Assembly: GCF_003284935.1 (NCBI RefSeq)
Contig: NZ_QMEV01000001.1
Coordinates: 62,001 to 126,000 of the forward strand
Reading direction: 5' to 3'
DNA: 64,000 nt
From: Mycobacterium colombiense
GTDB taxonomy: Bacteria > Actinomycetota > Actinomycetes > Mycobacteriales > Mycobacteriaceae
Shown: piece after piece, positions 1 through 9,262 of the stretch
Numbering within the stretch: position 1 is the stretch's first letter
How the letters are laid out: every line of letters starts with the position of its first letter
The notes under the pieces: generated by a model
Databases searched by the model: none
What the model was told of the DNA's origin: nothing
Seen by the model: the letters and a program-made list of their open reading frames with translations, nothing else
Translations under genes and position numbers: made by a program

Positions 1-177
1 CCACAGATCGATGGAAAGCCCGCTGAGCCGTTGCAGATCCGCATCGCCAGGGCACTCCTGGGTGAGGAACAGCACGAGAAGTTCATCGCGGCCGGCGGTC
101 ACTCCAATGATGTGACCCTCGCCTGGCAGTACCTGTCCCAGGAGCACCGGGCAAGGGCTGAAGCTGACCCAAAATAG
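1..177 (+). CDS. Tail assembly chaperone, upstream frame (partial)
   Basis: This is the 3' end of an open frame entering from the left edge, ending with TAG at 175-177; 58 residues are visible. It lies directly before a second small frame and the tape measure gene, which is the standard place of the G/T tail assembly chaperone pair in siphophages. In that family the proteins coat the tape measure during tail assembly and do not stay in the virion. A canonical -1 slippery heptamer lies immediately before the stop codon, so a fraction of ribosomes should continue into the next frame. The identification rests on position and on the frameshift signal more than on residue similarity. Confidence 0.85.
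   Translation, partial: PQIDGKPAEPLQIRIARALLGEEQHEKFIAAGGHSNDVTLAWQYLSQEHRARAEADPK
168..174 (+). promoter_or_regulatory. Programmed -1 ribosomal frameshift site (C CCA AAA)
   Basis: The heptamer CCCAAAA is read in the upstream frame as C CCA AAA, directly followed by TAG. This fits the X XXY YYZ form for -1 slippage. After slippage the ribosome reads CCC AAA ATA and continues open to 563. In the -1 frame a TGA occurs at 165-167, so the shift must happen between 168 and 174, exactly where the heptamer lies. This is the conserved signal that joins the two tail assembly chaperone frames in tailed phages. Confidence 0.85.
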
Positions 178-194
178 TCGAAGCCGTTATCTAC

Positions 195-563
195 ATGCGG
201 CACTTCCCCCGAGAGATTGAGGCAGACTTACTCTTTCGGGGGATCGACATCTTCGACTGGCATCAAGGCCGGATGTCCAGTCGCCGGCTCCTGGTGCTTA
301 TCCGCGCACTGGAAGCCGATCACAAATCCACCTATTGGCGTGAACGCAACGATTGGGACTGGAACGAGGAGGAATACCTCCGCGCAGCCATTGTCAATGA
401 GATAAGACTGCTGCGAGCCGATCAGGCTGCCATCCATGCCCAGCATGACATGAAAATCGACATGGTTTCCTCACCCGCTCAGAGGAAGGCCGAAATGGAC
501 CTGGCTGAGCGCACGCGTCAAGTTCGCGAACACATCATGAAACAACTGAATCCAACTAAATAA
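195..563 (+). CDS. Tail assembly chaperone, downstream (frameshifted) part
   Basis: This frame is in the -1 register relative to the upstream chaperone and is open from 168. It is most likely translated only as the C-terminal part of a fusion made by frameshifting at 168-174, so the ATG at 195 (122 residues) may not be a real start. The product is charged and helical, with a tryptophan-rich patch (WRERNDWDWNEEE) typical of the T part in mycobacterial phages. It lies 9 bases before the tape measure gene. Its expected role is to give the long chaperone form that binds the tape measure during tail assembly. Confidence 0.82.
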   Translation: MRHFPREIEADLLFRGIDIFDWHQGRMSSRRLLVLIRALEADHKSTYWRERNDWDWNEEEYLRAAIVNEIRLLRADQAAIHAQHDMKIDMVSSPAQRKAEMDLAERTRQVREHIMKQLNPTK

Positions 564-572
564 GGAGCGCCG

Positions 573-3500
573 ATGGCCGAGGGCGGCATCTTTCTTGACA
601 TTTTGGCCAGACTCAACATGGCCTCTGTCGACCGCGTCCTCGCTGATGTCAGAACCATCATGCGCGACGCAGGTGCCAAAAGTGCCCGCGCCTTCGAAGA
701 GGGTTTCAGGCTAGACGCGGCCACCAGCCAGTTCAAGGAACTAAGCGCTGCAGCCGATTTGGCTTATCGGGATATGCAGCGTGGCCTAGCCGATCTGCAG
801 ATCCAAGAAGCCCGAGTCAACGAGCTTCGCGCCCGTAACTTCAAGGCCAGCACTGACGCCATGATCTCGGCCCAGCGGGACCTGGATGCTGCCATTGCCA
901 ACTCGATGAAGCTCATGGAGACGGCGAATGCCCGTGCTGCAGAGCAGCGAGCGGCGGCGGTGACAGCGGTTCCGACCCGCGGGCGCTCCGGTGAAGAACC
1001 TGAACGCCGCGGGCGTAGTCAGGCCATCCCAATGTCGCGTGGTGCCAACATTATTGGTGCCGGCGCGGCGATTGGTACGGCAGTGGGCGTGGCCGAGGGT
1101 GCCCGGGTCTCTGCAGACACCTCACGGAATATGCAGCAGGTCAGGGCATTCCACCAGGACCCCACCCACACCCAGGACTACATAAACCGACAAACCCAGT
1201 CGATCTACCAGATGTCCACCCAGGTGCCGTATTCGCCGCAGGAGTTGTCGAAGGTCTATCAGGACATCGAGAACCACGGCTACACCGGCCAGGCCGCCCT
1301 GGACCTTTTGAGTACGGCGGCGAAAACCGCTGTGTCCACCCAGGCGGATCTAAAGGACACGACGGACGGTTTGATGACCACCGTCAAGGACTTCGGGGTA
1401 CAGGCGCAACTTCAGAGCACCAATCTGGATGAGTACAAGAAGGGCCTGGAAGACCTGAACCAGATGGCCGGCCAGCTTGTCGGTACATTCGGTCAGCTCA
1501 AGGGTGTCAACCCCGATGAGTTCTTCCGGTCACTCGGTAGTGTTGAGCCGACAGCCATGAAGTACATGGCGAACCTGTCGGGCCCCGCGGCTTCCGCTCA
1601 GGTGAACTCGGCACTATCCCTCTTGGCTCAGGTCGGTATCGGCCCAGAGCAGGGCTCCCACAACGTTTCTCGGATCATGGCCCAGTTGGGATCCATCCCT
1701 CCGGGTAGCAAGATTTACAACATGCTCGGGCAGTTGGGCGTCAAGCCCGAGGATATCGTCACCACCACTCGTGATAAGGGTATCTTCGCCCCGCTGCAGA
1801 TGATTCAGGGTGCCATCGCGTCCAGAACTAACGACGCTGGCATGGTCAACATCGGCTGGCGGTACAACAACCAGCAGGTGTCTGAGCTGGAGCAGCAGGG
1901 CTACCAGAACCTGAGCCCCGAGGGTAAGGCGTTTGTCGACTCCCACCCGGAGATCAGGCAGGGCCTGGCATCGAAGATGTCACTGCGCAAGGCGCTCAAG
2001 GGTACAGACCTTGGTGCCGGCGAAATCGGCGATATCTCCACCCTGGCCCAGTGGTACTCAATGTCCAACGGCCCCAACAAGTTCACCAAGCAGGGTGAGC
2101 CCACCGAGGTCACCCCAGGGCAGGTCTACCAGATTCTGTTCGGTACCGGTGACATCGCCCGTACCGGTGCGATCCTGGGTAACAGTGCCCAGGAAGGCCA
2201 GCAGGTCGCAGACCAGCTCACCAAGACTGGTTCAGATGCCCTGAAGAACGCCTTCAAGGACATGATGTCCCAGCTTCCCGAGCAGTGGAAGCAGTTGGGG
2301 GCGTCGCTACAGTCCCTGGCGGGTCAGATGGGTCAACACCTGCTGCCGGCCCTCACTCGCTTTGTGGGTGATCTGAACGGCGTTGCCGACTGGCTGGATC
2401 GCCACAAGACGGCCGAGGAAGCCCTAGTGGGCACCGTGGGTGCCATCGCGACGGCGTGGGGCGCAGCGAAGATCGTCAATATCTTCAGCGACCTGGCCGG
2501 TCCACTCGGCAAGCTTAAAGATGCCGCGAACACACTCGGCGGGATCATGAGTGACCGTCTGCCGACCCAAGTCGGGGGCCTGGGTACCGCCGCCGAGACG
2601 ACGGCGGGCGAAATCAGAAAATCCGGCATCGGCTCTGCCCTGAGGGGCGCCGCCGCTAACGTCTCCGCCGCCTTCTCAAGGGGTGCATTGACGTTGGCGA
2701 TTGCCCAGACTGTTGGTGGCGCTCTTGATGCCTCTGGCCTCCCTACGCCCGGTGAAATAACCCAACACCATCCCGGTGCGTCTACTAACCCTGTCCCATC
2801 GTGGCTTCAGGACCCCAAGTGGCTGCAGGGAATTGGAAAGTTTTTCGGAATGTATGACGGTCAGGGCGGCAAGGCACACGGCGGCATCGTCGGCTTCGAT
2901 GACGGCGGTGTAACCAATCCCTACTCACAGCCGCTAATGAGCGTGCCCGACAAGGGTATTGACACAGTTCTCGGCATGTTGCCCAACGGAACCCCGGTCG
3001 GGTTGCGCGGTGGGGAGGGCATCCTCACCCCAGAGGCCGTGAATAAGCTCGGCGGCAAGGGTGCCATCGATGCGCTCAACAACCCTTGGGCCGACCCACT
3101 CAAGGTGGGTGCGACCTTCTACGGTTCATTCGCCAAGGGTGTGGCCAAGTACTCCCCATTCGGTAAGTACCTCACGGCCACGAGTCAGACCATTGACTCC
3201 CTAGTTGATGAGTTTGAGAAATCCAACGAGGCTCACGAGGCTGGCCACGGCCGTCACCACCGCAAGGGGCTGCCGAGCGAAATCGAGGGACTATTGTCCT
3301 CTGGGCTGTCGCCCGAGGAAGTTATGCAAAAGCTCGGCGTCAAGGCCGGAAAGCGCGGTGGGCTTGAGCTTCCAAGCGGACAGTACCTGTCCAACGAGGA
3401 CCGTGCGCTATTGGGGCTCCCCGCGGCGAAGAGTCGCGGTGGCGGTGGCCCATCCTCGGGCGGCTTGATACCCGCCCTGCGGAGGGCCGGCATTGACCCG

Positions 3501-5003
3501 AGCATGTACCCGCTGCTTCAGGGGTTCGCAAAAACGGAGGGGGATAACCCCTCTGGCGTACCCACCCTGGGCTTCACCGACTCCCAGGCCGGCAGCTCGT
3601 TGGATGAGCATGCGCAAGCTTTGGCAAATCAGATCCGCAATCGTCAGTCAGTGGCGGGACCGTTCCCGGCCAATGGCAGCCCTCAGGAGCAAGCGTCCTG
3701 GATGGCTACTGTCGTGGGCCAGAACGGAGTGCAGAGCGACTGGCAGGGCAATGCCCAACCTTCCCGGCAGGATTACGTCAACCGTGTTGCGAGCGGTTTT
3801 GGCCCCAAGTATTGGTTCTCCCAGGGTGGCCAAATTCCCACCGGGGATCTCGGCCCCCTTTATGGGACCAGCCCTGGCCCCACGCCGGGTGGCCCTGGTA
3901 GTCAACTGTATCCAGGACCGGGTAGCGGTGGGATTAACAGCACCTGGGTTCCAGACTGGTGGAATAAGGCATTACGCAAAGGCTCTGGCCAGCATCCGTG
4001 GTGGCAGGCGCCCTATAACGGAAGTCCTCCCCCGCCAGCGAATGATCAGGGACCGCATCGACCGCCCGTTGATGATAATACGGAGCCGTTCGGATATTCG
4101 ACCGGTGGCATTGTCGGTTTCGACGGCGGCGGCTTCGTGCCCACACCAAGCCAGCCCGGTGTTGGTGCAGCACAGGCATCTACAAACATCACCACCGCAG
4201 CACAGGCTCGGGGTATTGCACCCCAGGATGGCGGAAAGGCGCCCGATATCGCGCCTAAGGACATGCCGAATCATGTTCCGGCCCCCGGTAACACAAGCAC
4301 CCCACCGCAACAGCTAAAGAATCAACCGCCACCCCCGGCCACACCCGACAGACGGCCTCCGGGCTCGGACAAGGGGCCCGACAAGGCCAAGATGCCACAG
4401 TTCACCGCCCCTGGCGGCAAGCCGGGTGACTACACAACTCCGGAAGACACCCGCAACCTGAACAACAACCCATCACGCGAGCCGGGTATCAACAACACCT
4501 CTAAGGGATTTGGGGTCAGTGGCGGCTTAATTGGCACGGCCGAGGGCGCTGCGGAGATGGCGGCGTCAACAGCCGCTAACGCATTCGCTCCCGGCTCTGG
4601 GGCTGCGGCCAGTCAGGCGATGAACATCGGGTTCCAGTTGGCCAACCGTGCGATGGGCTATGCAGGCCAATTGGCCGGCATCGGCATCGAAGGCATCATG
4701 GAAACCTTCCTGCCAAACGACTCAGCGCTGGGTGACCCGACCAACAACATCCTAGGCAAGATGGCCATGGGTATTGCTGGTGCCCACCCAAGTCCCAAGA
4801 ACACCGCGGGTAATTCAGCAATGAAGCTGGACCCGAAGGAGAACTTGGACGCGGGTGCGATGGCTGGAAAGCAGCAGGCGCCGATCCATATCGAGAATGT
4901 TCATAATCATGGCCAACAGAGCTGGGAGGGCTTAGAGGCCGCTCAAAAGAAGGCGGTCTTCCAGGGGACCATGGGTAATTTAAATGGGGCTAGTTACCGC
5001 TAG
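573..5003 (+). CDS. Tape measure protein
   Basis: At 1476 residues this is one of the longest phage genes here and follows the chaperone pair, as tape measure genes do; the protein spans the tail lumen and sets tail length. ATG at 573 follows an AAGGAG site. The first 130 residues are a helical coiled-coil region. Hydrophobic alanine/glycine stretches near residues 610-720 could cross the membrane during injection. GGIVGFDDGG near 770 and GGIVGFDGGG near 1180 are an internal repeat. Residues about 965-1090 (FAKTEGDNPSGVPTLGF and following) look like a small wall-hydrolase type domain seen in other mycobacteriophage tape measures. A proline-rich stretch follows at about 1130-1330. The TAG stop overlaps the stop of an antisense gene. 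Confidence 0.93.
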   Translation: MAEGGIFLDILARLNMASVDRVLADVRTIMRDAGAKSARAFEEGFRLDAATSQFKELSAAADLAYRDMQRGLADLQIQEARVNELRARNFKASTDAMISAQRDLDAAIANSMKLMETANARAAEQRAAAVTAVPTRGRSGEEPERRGRSQAIPMSRGANIIGAGAAIGTAVGVAEGARVSADTSRNMQQVRAFHQDPTHTQDYINRQTQSIYQMSTQVPYSPQELSKVYQDIENHGYTGQAALDLLSTAAKTAVSTQADLKDTTDGLMTTVKDFGVQAQLQSTNLDEYKKGLEDLNQMAGQLVGTFGQLKGVNPDEFFRSLGSVEPTAMKYMANLSGPAASAQVNSALSLLAQVGIGPEQGSHNVSRIMAQLGSIPPGSKIYNMLGQLGVKPEDIVTTTRDKGIFAPLQMIQGAIASRTNDAGMVNIGWRYNNQQVSELEQQGYQNLSPEGKAFVDSHPEIRQGLASKMSLRKALKGTDLGAGEIGDISTLAQWYSMSNGPNKFTKQGEPTEVTPGQVYQILFGTGDIARTGAILGNSAQEGQQVADQLTKTGSDALKNAFKDMMSQLPEQWKQLGASLQSLAGQMGQHLLPALTRFVGDLNGVADWLDRHKTAEEALVGTVGAIATAWGAAKIVNIFSDLAGPLGKLKDAANTLGGIMSDRLPTQVGGLGTAAETTAGEIRKSGIGSALRGAAANVSAAFSRGALTLAIAQTVGGALDASGLPTPGEITQHHPGASTNPVPSWLQDPKWLQGIGKFFGMYDGQGGKAHGGIVGFDDGGVTNPYSQPLMSVPDKGIDTVLGMLPNGTPVGLRGGEGILTPEAVNKLGGKGAIDALNNPWADPLKVGATFYGSFAKGVAKYSPFGKYLTATSQTIDSLVDEFEKSNEAHEAGHGRHHRKGLPSEIEGLLSSGLSPEEVMQKLGVKAGKRGGLELPSGQYLSNEDRALLGLPAAKSRGGGGPSSGGLIPALRRAGIDPSMYPLLQGFAKTEGDNPSGVPTLGFTDSQAGSSLDEHAQALANQIRNRQSVAGPFPANGSPQEQASWMATVVGQNGVQSDWQGNAQPSRQDYVNRVASGFGPKYWFSQGGQIPTGDLGPLYGTSPGPTPGGPGSQLYPGPGSGGINSTWVPDWWNKALRKGSGQHPWWQAPYNGSPPPPANDQGPHRPPVDDNTEPFGYSTGGIVGFDGGGFVPTPSQPGVGAAQASTNITTAAQARGIAPQDGGKAPDIAPKDMPNHVPAPGNTSTPPQQLKNQPPPPATPDRRPPGSDKGPDKAKMPQFTAPGGKPGDYTTPEDTRNLNNNPSREPGINNTSKGFGVSGGLIGTAEGAAEMAASTAANAFAPGSGAAASQAMNIGFQLANRAMGYAGQLAGIGIEGIMETFLPNDSALGDPTNNILGKMAMGIAGAHPSPKNTAGNSAMKLDPKENLDAGAMAGKQQAPIHIENVHNHGQQSWEGLEAAQKKAVFQGTMGNLNGASYR

Positions 5004-5794
5004 TTGATGGGTTCGGGTACGGCGTCGAAGGGGATCTTTGCCCAAGTCTTCGAGTCGCCACCACACCCGCTGCCCTCCACCGTATTGGTCTGCATGCCGG
5101 CAAACGTTCCATCGGGTCGCGGGGTGAACACCCACTTAATGGTGAACTCCCCCGTAGTCCCATCCCCACAGTCGACAGACAGGTGGGGCGGAATGTTCTG
5201 CCACCCCCCATCAATGAATTGCAGTGTCGTATTAGTTGGACCCTTCGGAGCGTTCAGCGGCAGTGGATGGTCGGGGTCGGTCACTGCGGTCCCCACTGCG
5301 GTGCATACCCCATTGTCCGAGCAGGACGAATGAAATTCCCAGAGCCCGGATGTATCTGAGAGTCCCAGCGGGTTATTGCCATCACTGGTCGTCTCGCGAC
5401 TGAAGTGCATCTGCAGTCGATAGACGCCATTGAAGGTGGGCCAATGCGGAGCTGGCGGGGACGGCCGCACAGTTGAGGGCGGTGGCGCTGGTGTCGGTGT
5501 TGACGTGGGAGCTGGGGCTGTGCGCCCCCCGTGCCACAGGACCCAGGAAAGCCAGCCCACTGCCGCCAAGGCCGCCACCAGCGCTATAGCGACGGGGATC
5601 CACCACATACCGCGAGGGCTCGACTCTGCCCACGCCTGCGTATCCGGCTCCTCCCGGGACCAGGCCAGTGCGGGCTCGATGGCCACCCCGGTCGGGGGAT
5701 AGTCCTCCACTATCACCTCAGTGGGGAACACGAGCCCCATCTCCGTGGGTGGCAATTCTTCGGCTACAGCAGCCGTATCCCGTAACTCAGCCAT
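5000..5794 (-). CDS. Membrane-anchored cargo (moron) protein, unknown function
   Basis: This 264-residue protein is encoded against the tail operon, between the tape measure and the next tail gene. Residues 1-62 are acidic and probably cytoplasmic. Residues 64-87 form one strong transmembrane segment. A proline/threonine-rich stalk (about 91-120) leads to an outer domain of about 145 residues with four cysteines (SSCSDNGVC, VDCGDG, GSGCGGD), likely two disulfides. The outer part reminds me of uncharacterised extracytoplasmic domains of mycobacterial membrane proteins, but I cannot name a family. I chose the ATG at 5794 over the longer GTG form because the longer form would overlap the start of the downstream tail gene. 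It probably alters the lysogen envelope. Its stop codon overlaps that of the tape measure gene. Confidence 0.8.
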   Translation of the reverse strand: MAELRDTAAVAEELPPTEMGLVFPTEVIVEDYPPTGVAIEPALAWSREEPDTQAWAESSPRGMWWIPVAIALVAALAAVGWLSWVLWHGGRTAPAPTSTPTPAPPPSTVRPSPPAPHWPTFNGVYRLQMHFSRETTSDGNNPLGLSDTSGLWEFHSSCSDNGVCTAVGTAVTDPDHPLPLNAPKGPTNTTLQFIDGGWQNIPPHLSVDCGDGTTGEFTIKWVFTPRPDGTFAGMQTNTVEGSGCGGDSKTWAKIPFDAVPEPIN

Positions 5795-5800
5795 ACGCAA

Positions 5801-5830
5801 ACAATAGCCCAAGGAAGGCTTCTTTGACCA
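5801..5830 (-). promoter_or_regulatory. Possible promoter of the antisense cargo gene
   Basis: Read leftward, TGGTCA (5830-5825) and TATTGT (5806-5801) are separated by 18 bases, a fair match to mycobacterial sigma-A type -35 and -10 boxes. The -10 box ends 6 bases before the ATG at 5794, so a leaderless transcript is expected. The site overlaps the ribosome binding site and start of the tail gene on the other strand, because only 29 bases separate the two divergent genes. Confidence 0.3.
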
Positions 5831-7503
5831 GTCCCTTTGTCTATCCACCGGGCCAGATTTCTCAGTGGGGTATAAACCAGGCTCTCACTAACGAGAATAC
5901 CTGGATCTCCTATATCGGCGCCGATGGAACGATCTTCTATCTCGCCGGCCCACTAGCCCCCGTAGCAGGGGCCCAGGATGGCGTGGTCCTCCTTAAGCAC
6001 ATGGGCTTGATGTCTCCGTTCCAGAACCTGGATCAGAGAGGCGCACGGCAAGACGGCGCCACCTGGAATGCGACCGTCTACGACCCGGGCGAGATCATGC
6101 TCGGTGTTGAGGCCTCTGGCCTTGCGCCGCAGAACATTCGGGATGTCATCCGGCACTGGATTAGCGCCTGGAAGCCGCGGGCCACCGGCATCTTCTCCGT
6201 CTTCACTCCCGACATGGGTGAGTGGTGGTGCCCGGTGCGCCTCGGTAAGCACATCAGCGACGAGTTCACCAAGGACTACACCTACTCGGGGCGCCAGGTC
6301 TTCACCTGGGAGGCCATCAACTATGACGCCTTTTGGTACTCCGTGGATTCGGTGTCTTCTTTCGGCGCCAACATCGTCACTAACACGGTTAATTTCACCC
6401 AGTTGCCCAATGCAACGACACTGCCCAACACCTTCACCAGTTTCATCACCCCAAGTACAGACGACGGAACTCAGGGAATCCAGAACGGCGCTGCCGTACT
6501 AATCCCCACCAACGGCCAGGTCTTTGAGGCCCAGAACATCTACAACACGGCGACGGACACTGATGACCAAATCGTCTCCATCACTTTTGCCGGCGCGACG
6601 CTGGCACACCTCTTCGATGTCTACGACCCGTTCTGCTATGTCGACGTCTGGGCCCGCTGCAGCAGTGACGGTAAGAACGGGATCCGCCTGCGCCTCTCAA
6701 TGCTGACGCATGAGATCGCCGCGTTTGTCGACGGGGCGATGGTTTGGGAAGAAGTCCTAATCAACGTCGAACCGCCGCTATGGGGTGAGACTTTCACCCT
6801 TATCGCTGGTACCTCCACAAGCCCATACAACATCATGGCGCTTCGCGATGGCTTCACCTACTTCAATGTGCAGGACAACGCTCATCTATCCGCACTGGGT
6901 GAGGATTATCGACTCACCGGCTTCGGTATGACGTCGTCCATCTATCTGGGCCTCTACTTCAATCCTCAGCCCATCGCCGTGTTCTCCATGGGGGACAACA
7001 CGACAATCACCCAGTCGGGCACCGTGCCCCTGACGAACATCGGTGATGAGGACGCGTGGCCAAGGTATTTGGTATACGGCCCAGGCACTTTCAGCTTCTC
7101 TAACGGCCCCGGTAGCCAGAGCATGATCACCTTCGGGCCACTTGAGGCGGGGCAGGTAGCCCTTGTGTGTACCGACCCGATGTTACGAACGATCACCGAC
7201 CTAACACCCGGGCAGCCACCGCCTCCGACCGCGGCTCAGCAGAGCCTACTCACGGCCCTGCTCTCCTTCGCCCAAAACAACAACACCCCACCCTTCCTTG
7301 CGCAGTATCAGTCCGTCTTTGGCGCTGTCCCGCCGCAGGGAAACCTCTCCGCACTGGTCAGTGGCAGATTCACCAATCCGCTTCCAGGGGCGGTGTATGG
7401 CATCGCACCCAAGGAGCAGCACTTCAACGTGACTATCACTAATGGTGGACCCACAAGCAAGGTGGTGGCGGCTGTCACGCCCATGCGGCGATGGCCACTC
7501 TAA
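5824..7503 (+). CDS. Minor tail protein (distal tail type)
   Basis: This 559-residue protein follows the tape measure and cargo gene, the place where the distal tail protein normally lies. I chose TTG at 5824 because AAGGAAGG lies at 5811-5818, five bases upstream, and because the open frame further upstream overlaps the antisense gene. Residues near the N-terminus (WISYIGADGTIFYLAGP) and the beta-rich body agree with mycobacteriophage minor tail proteins that join the tail tube to the tip. The last 13 bases overlap the next tail gene, suggesting translational coupling. There is no enzyme motif that I can see. Confidence 0.82.
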   Translation: MTSPFVYPPGQISQWGINQALTNENTWISYIGADGTIFYLAGPLAPVAGAQDGVVLLKHMGLMSPFQNLDQRGARQDGATWNATVYDPGEIMLGVEASGLAPQNIRDVIRHWISAWKPRATGIFSVFTPDMGEWWCPVRLGKHISDEFTKDYTYSGRQVFTWEAINYDAFWYSVDSVSSFGANIVTNTVNFTQLPNATTLPNTFTSFITPSTDDGTQGIQNGAAVLIPTNGQVFEAQNIYNTATDTDDQIVSITFAGATLAHLFDVYDPFCYVDVWARCSSDGKNGIRLRLSMLTHEIAAFVDGAMVWEEVLINVEPPLWGETFTLIAGTSTSPYNIMALRDGFTYFNVQDNAHLSALGEDYRLTGFGMTSSIYLGLYFNPQPIAVFSMGDNTTITQSGTVPLTNIGDEDAWPRYLVYGPGTFSFSNGPGSQSMITFGPLEAGQVALVCTDPMLRTITDLTPGQPPPPTAAQQSLLTALLSFAQNNNTPPFLAQYQSVFGAVPPQGNLSALVSGRFTNPLPGAVYGIAPKEQHFNVTITNGGPTSKVVAAVTPMRRWPL

Positions 7504-9242
7504 GCCGAGCAGAAGACTGGACTAACCCAACAAACTTACTTCCCGCACTTACATCTGGATCCCCAGAGCTGGCTTCGGCCGCATCATGGACCGCGGCGCT
7601 GGCCAATCAAGAGCCGGCCACGGATATCAGCGTGACGTTCTACACGTACACGTATGAATTCCTGGCGACCTGTGATTCCTATATCTCGCTGGAAGTCGAG
7701 TCTAAACGCAATGATATGGGCACGGCCACCCTTGTTCTCAAGGCCGATGACCCCTGCGTACAGATTGCCATGCAATGCACGACCACCGTCGTGCCAGTGG
7801 TTATCCAGTTAAATAACATCCGGTGGAGTGGACGCGTCAATTCGTACTCCAATGCGCTAAACAATCGCCTGCGTACATGCACCATTGAACTAATCGATGA
7901 CTTCGCTTGGTTCTCCAGGATGCTCGTGTGGCCGAACTTTGAATTGCCCATTGAGATCCAGGTGCCTTCGAATGCCGTGTACGTTGGCCCCGCCATTAGC
8001 TGCGTCCTTACCATGATCGCCGAGCAGGCTTTTCGCCTGCAGTCGGGCATTTGGAACTTCATCAACGATCCCATTGTCTCGGTGTTGTCGCTTCCTGTCG
8101 CATGGCAGGACTTCTTGCAGAGATGGAATATGGCCGGCGGCAACCTGCTGCAATACTTGGCCGCCCCCATTTGCGTCATGTTCCAGAACCCGATATTCGA
8201 CACCTCTCCGTGGGTGGCGCTTACCGGGCGCATGGACAAGATCTACGACCTGATCAAAGACACGCTGATGGATTATGGCCTGGCACTGCAGATCAACCTG
8301 TGGCTGCCCGGTGACCCACAGCCCGGTACCGAGGCACTGATGGCCTCCATGCTGCCGCTGGTGACCGAACTTACCGGCCCTACGCTGGTGGTTACCTGTG
8401 TCGACCGCCGTGGCGTGACGGGGCCCACGGGCACGTTTATCGACGGCCTCGTGGAGGACGTTGTCGACCTGGAGCACAGCCTCCTGGGCAACACCCTTTC
8501 TCCATTCCTGAATCCCAACAACGAGTACTACCCAGCCAACCTCGGTATCAATATTGCGCCGACATTGGGTGTGAACTTCGTGCCGTCCTGGGTCCTATTC
8601 AATGGCGACGATCCTAAATTCAGCGGACTCGATTCATTCAAGCTGACTGGTTATCACCCCCTCGCGCACACCGTGGTGGGCGGCGGCAAGAGCCCTAAGT
8701 GGTTAGATGACCTAATTAACGCTACTCTGGAATTTCTCATCGATGCCATCGAAATTACGGTGGGCTTCACTGGTATTCCGGACACGTTGCTGAATGGAAC
8801 CTTTGACGACATCCTCTTGGCATTCCAGGAGCAGATCAACTACGAGCGCCGGCTTCAGCTAGGGCCATTCGGATTCCCCGAATACTTCATGAAAACCGGG
8901 GCATCTGCATACACCCTGGACGAATGGTTCGCCTTGATGCAGGGGATGTTTGATAGTCAAGGCTATACCTGTATTCAGCTTACTTGGCAGGATGGACGAC
9001 CGTACGAGATTGGTCGGGATGTATTCCTGGGCGGACTTGTCTCTTTTGTGCTGGACGGTCTTCTCTACACGGACTATGTCTACTCCTTCAAGATTAAAGA
9101 TGATCGTAAGACTCGCGCTCTAGTCGAAATCGTTGTCGGCGATGGAAAGCGTGAAGTTAACCCAATCCTGCGCGTGGTTCGCATGCTCACCGGTCTTGAA
9201 CAAGTCGTGAACGTGGTGACGATGAGTCCCGCTGGCAACTAA
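7491..9242 (+). CDS. Minor tail protein, Gp37-like (tail tip)
   Basis: A 583-residue protein starting with ATG at 7491, inside the end of the preceding gene. It resembles the siphophage Gp37-like minor tail family, a baseplate or tail-tip hub component placed after the distal tail protein. The C-terminal third has the YTDYVYSFKIKDDRKTRA pattern and repeated short beta strands. The gene order chaperones, tape measure, distal tail, Gp37-like, then host-range proteins is the usual mycobacteriophage order. I see no catalytic motif. The family call is from memory of such proteins and was not aligned. Confidence 0.78.
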   Translation: MATLSRAEDWTNPTNLLPALTSGSPELASAASWTAALANQEPATDISVTFYTYTYEFLATCDSYISLEVESKRNDMGTATLVLKADDPCVQIAMQCTTTVVPVVIQLNNIRWSGRVNSYSNALNNRLRTCTIELIDDFAWFSRMLVWPNFELPIEIQVPSNAVYVGPAISCVLTMIAEQAFRLQSGIWNFINDPIVSVLSLPVAWQDFLQRWNMAGGNLLQYLAAPICVMFQNPIFDTSPWVALTGRMDKIYDLIKDTLMDYGLALQINLWLPGDPQPGTEALMASMLPLVTELTGPTLVVTCVDRRGVTGPTGTFIDGLVEDVVDLEHSLLGNTLSPFLNPNNEYYPANLGINIAPTLGVNFVPSWVLFNGDDPKFSGLDSFKLTGYHPLAHTVVGGGKSPKWLDDLINATLEFLIDAIEITVGFTGIPDTLLNGTFDDILLAFQEQINYERRLQLGPFGFPEYFMKTGASAYTLDEWFALMQGMFDSQGYTCIQLTWQDGRPYEIGRDVFLGGLVSFVLDGLLYTDYVYSFKIKDDRKTRALVEIVVGDGKREVNPILRVVRMLTGLEQVVNVVTMSPAGN

Positions 9243-9262
9243 TTAAATAGGGAATTTATCAA

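Noticed and set aside
3493-4317. 274-residue plus-strand frame within the tape measure gene
   Set aside because: Basic, low-complexity composition with no motif; a frame shadow of the proline/glycine-rich tape measure region.
5668-5823. N-terminal extension of the minor tail gene
   Set aside because: It overlaps the antisense cargo gene and lacks a ribosome site; TTG 5824 has AAGGAAGG at the right distance.
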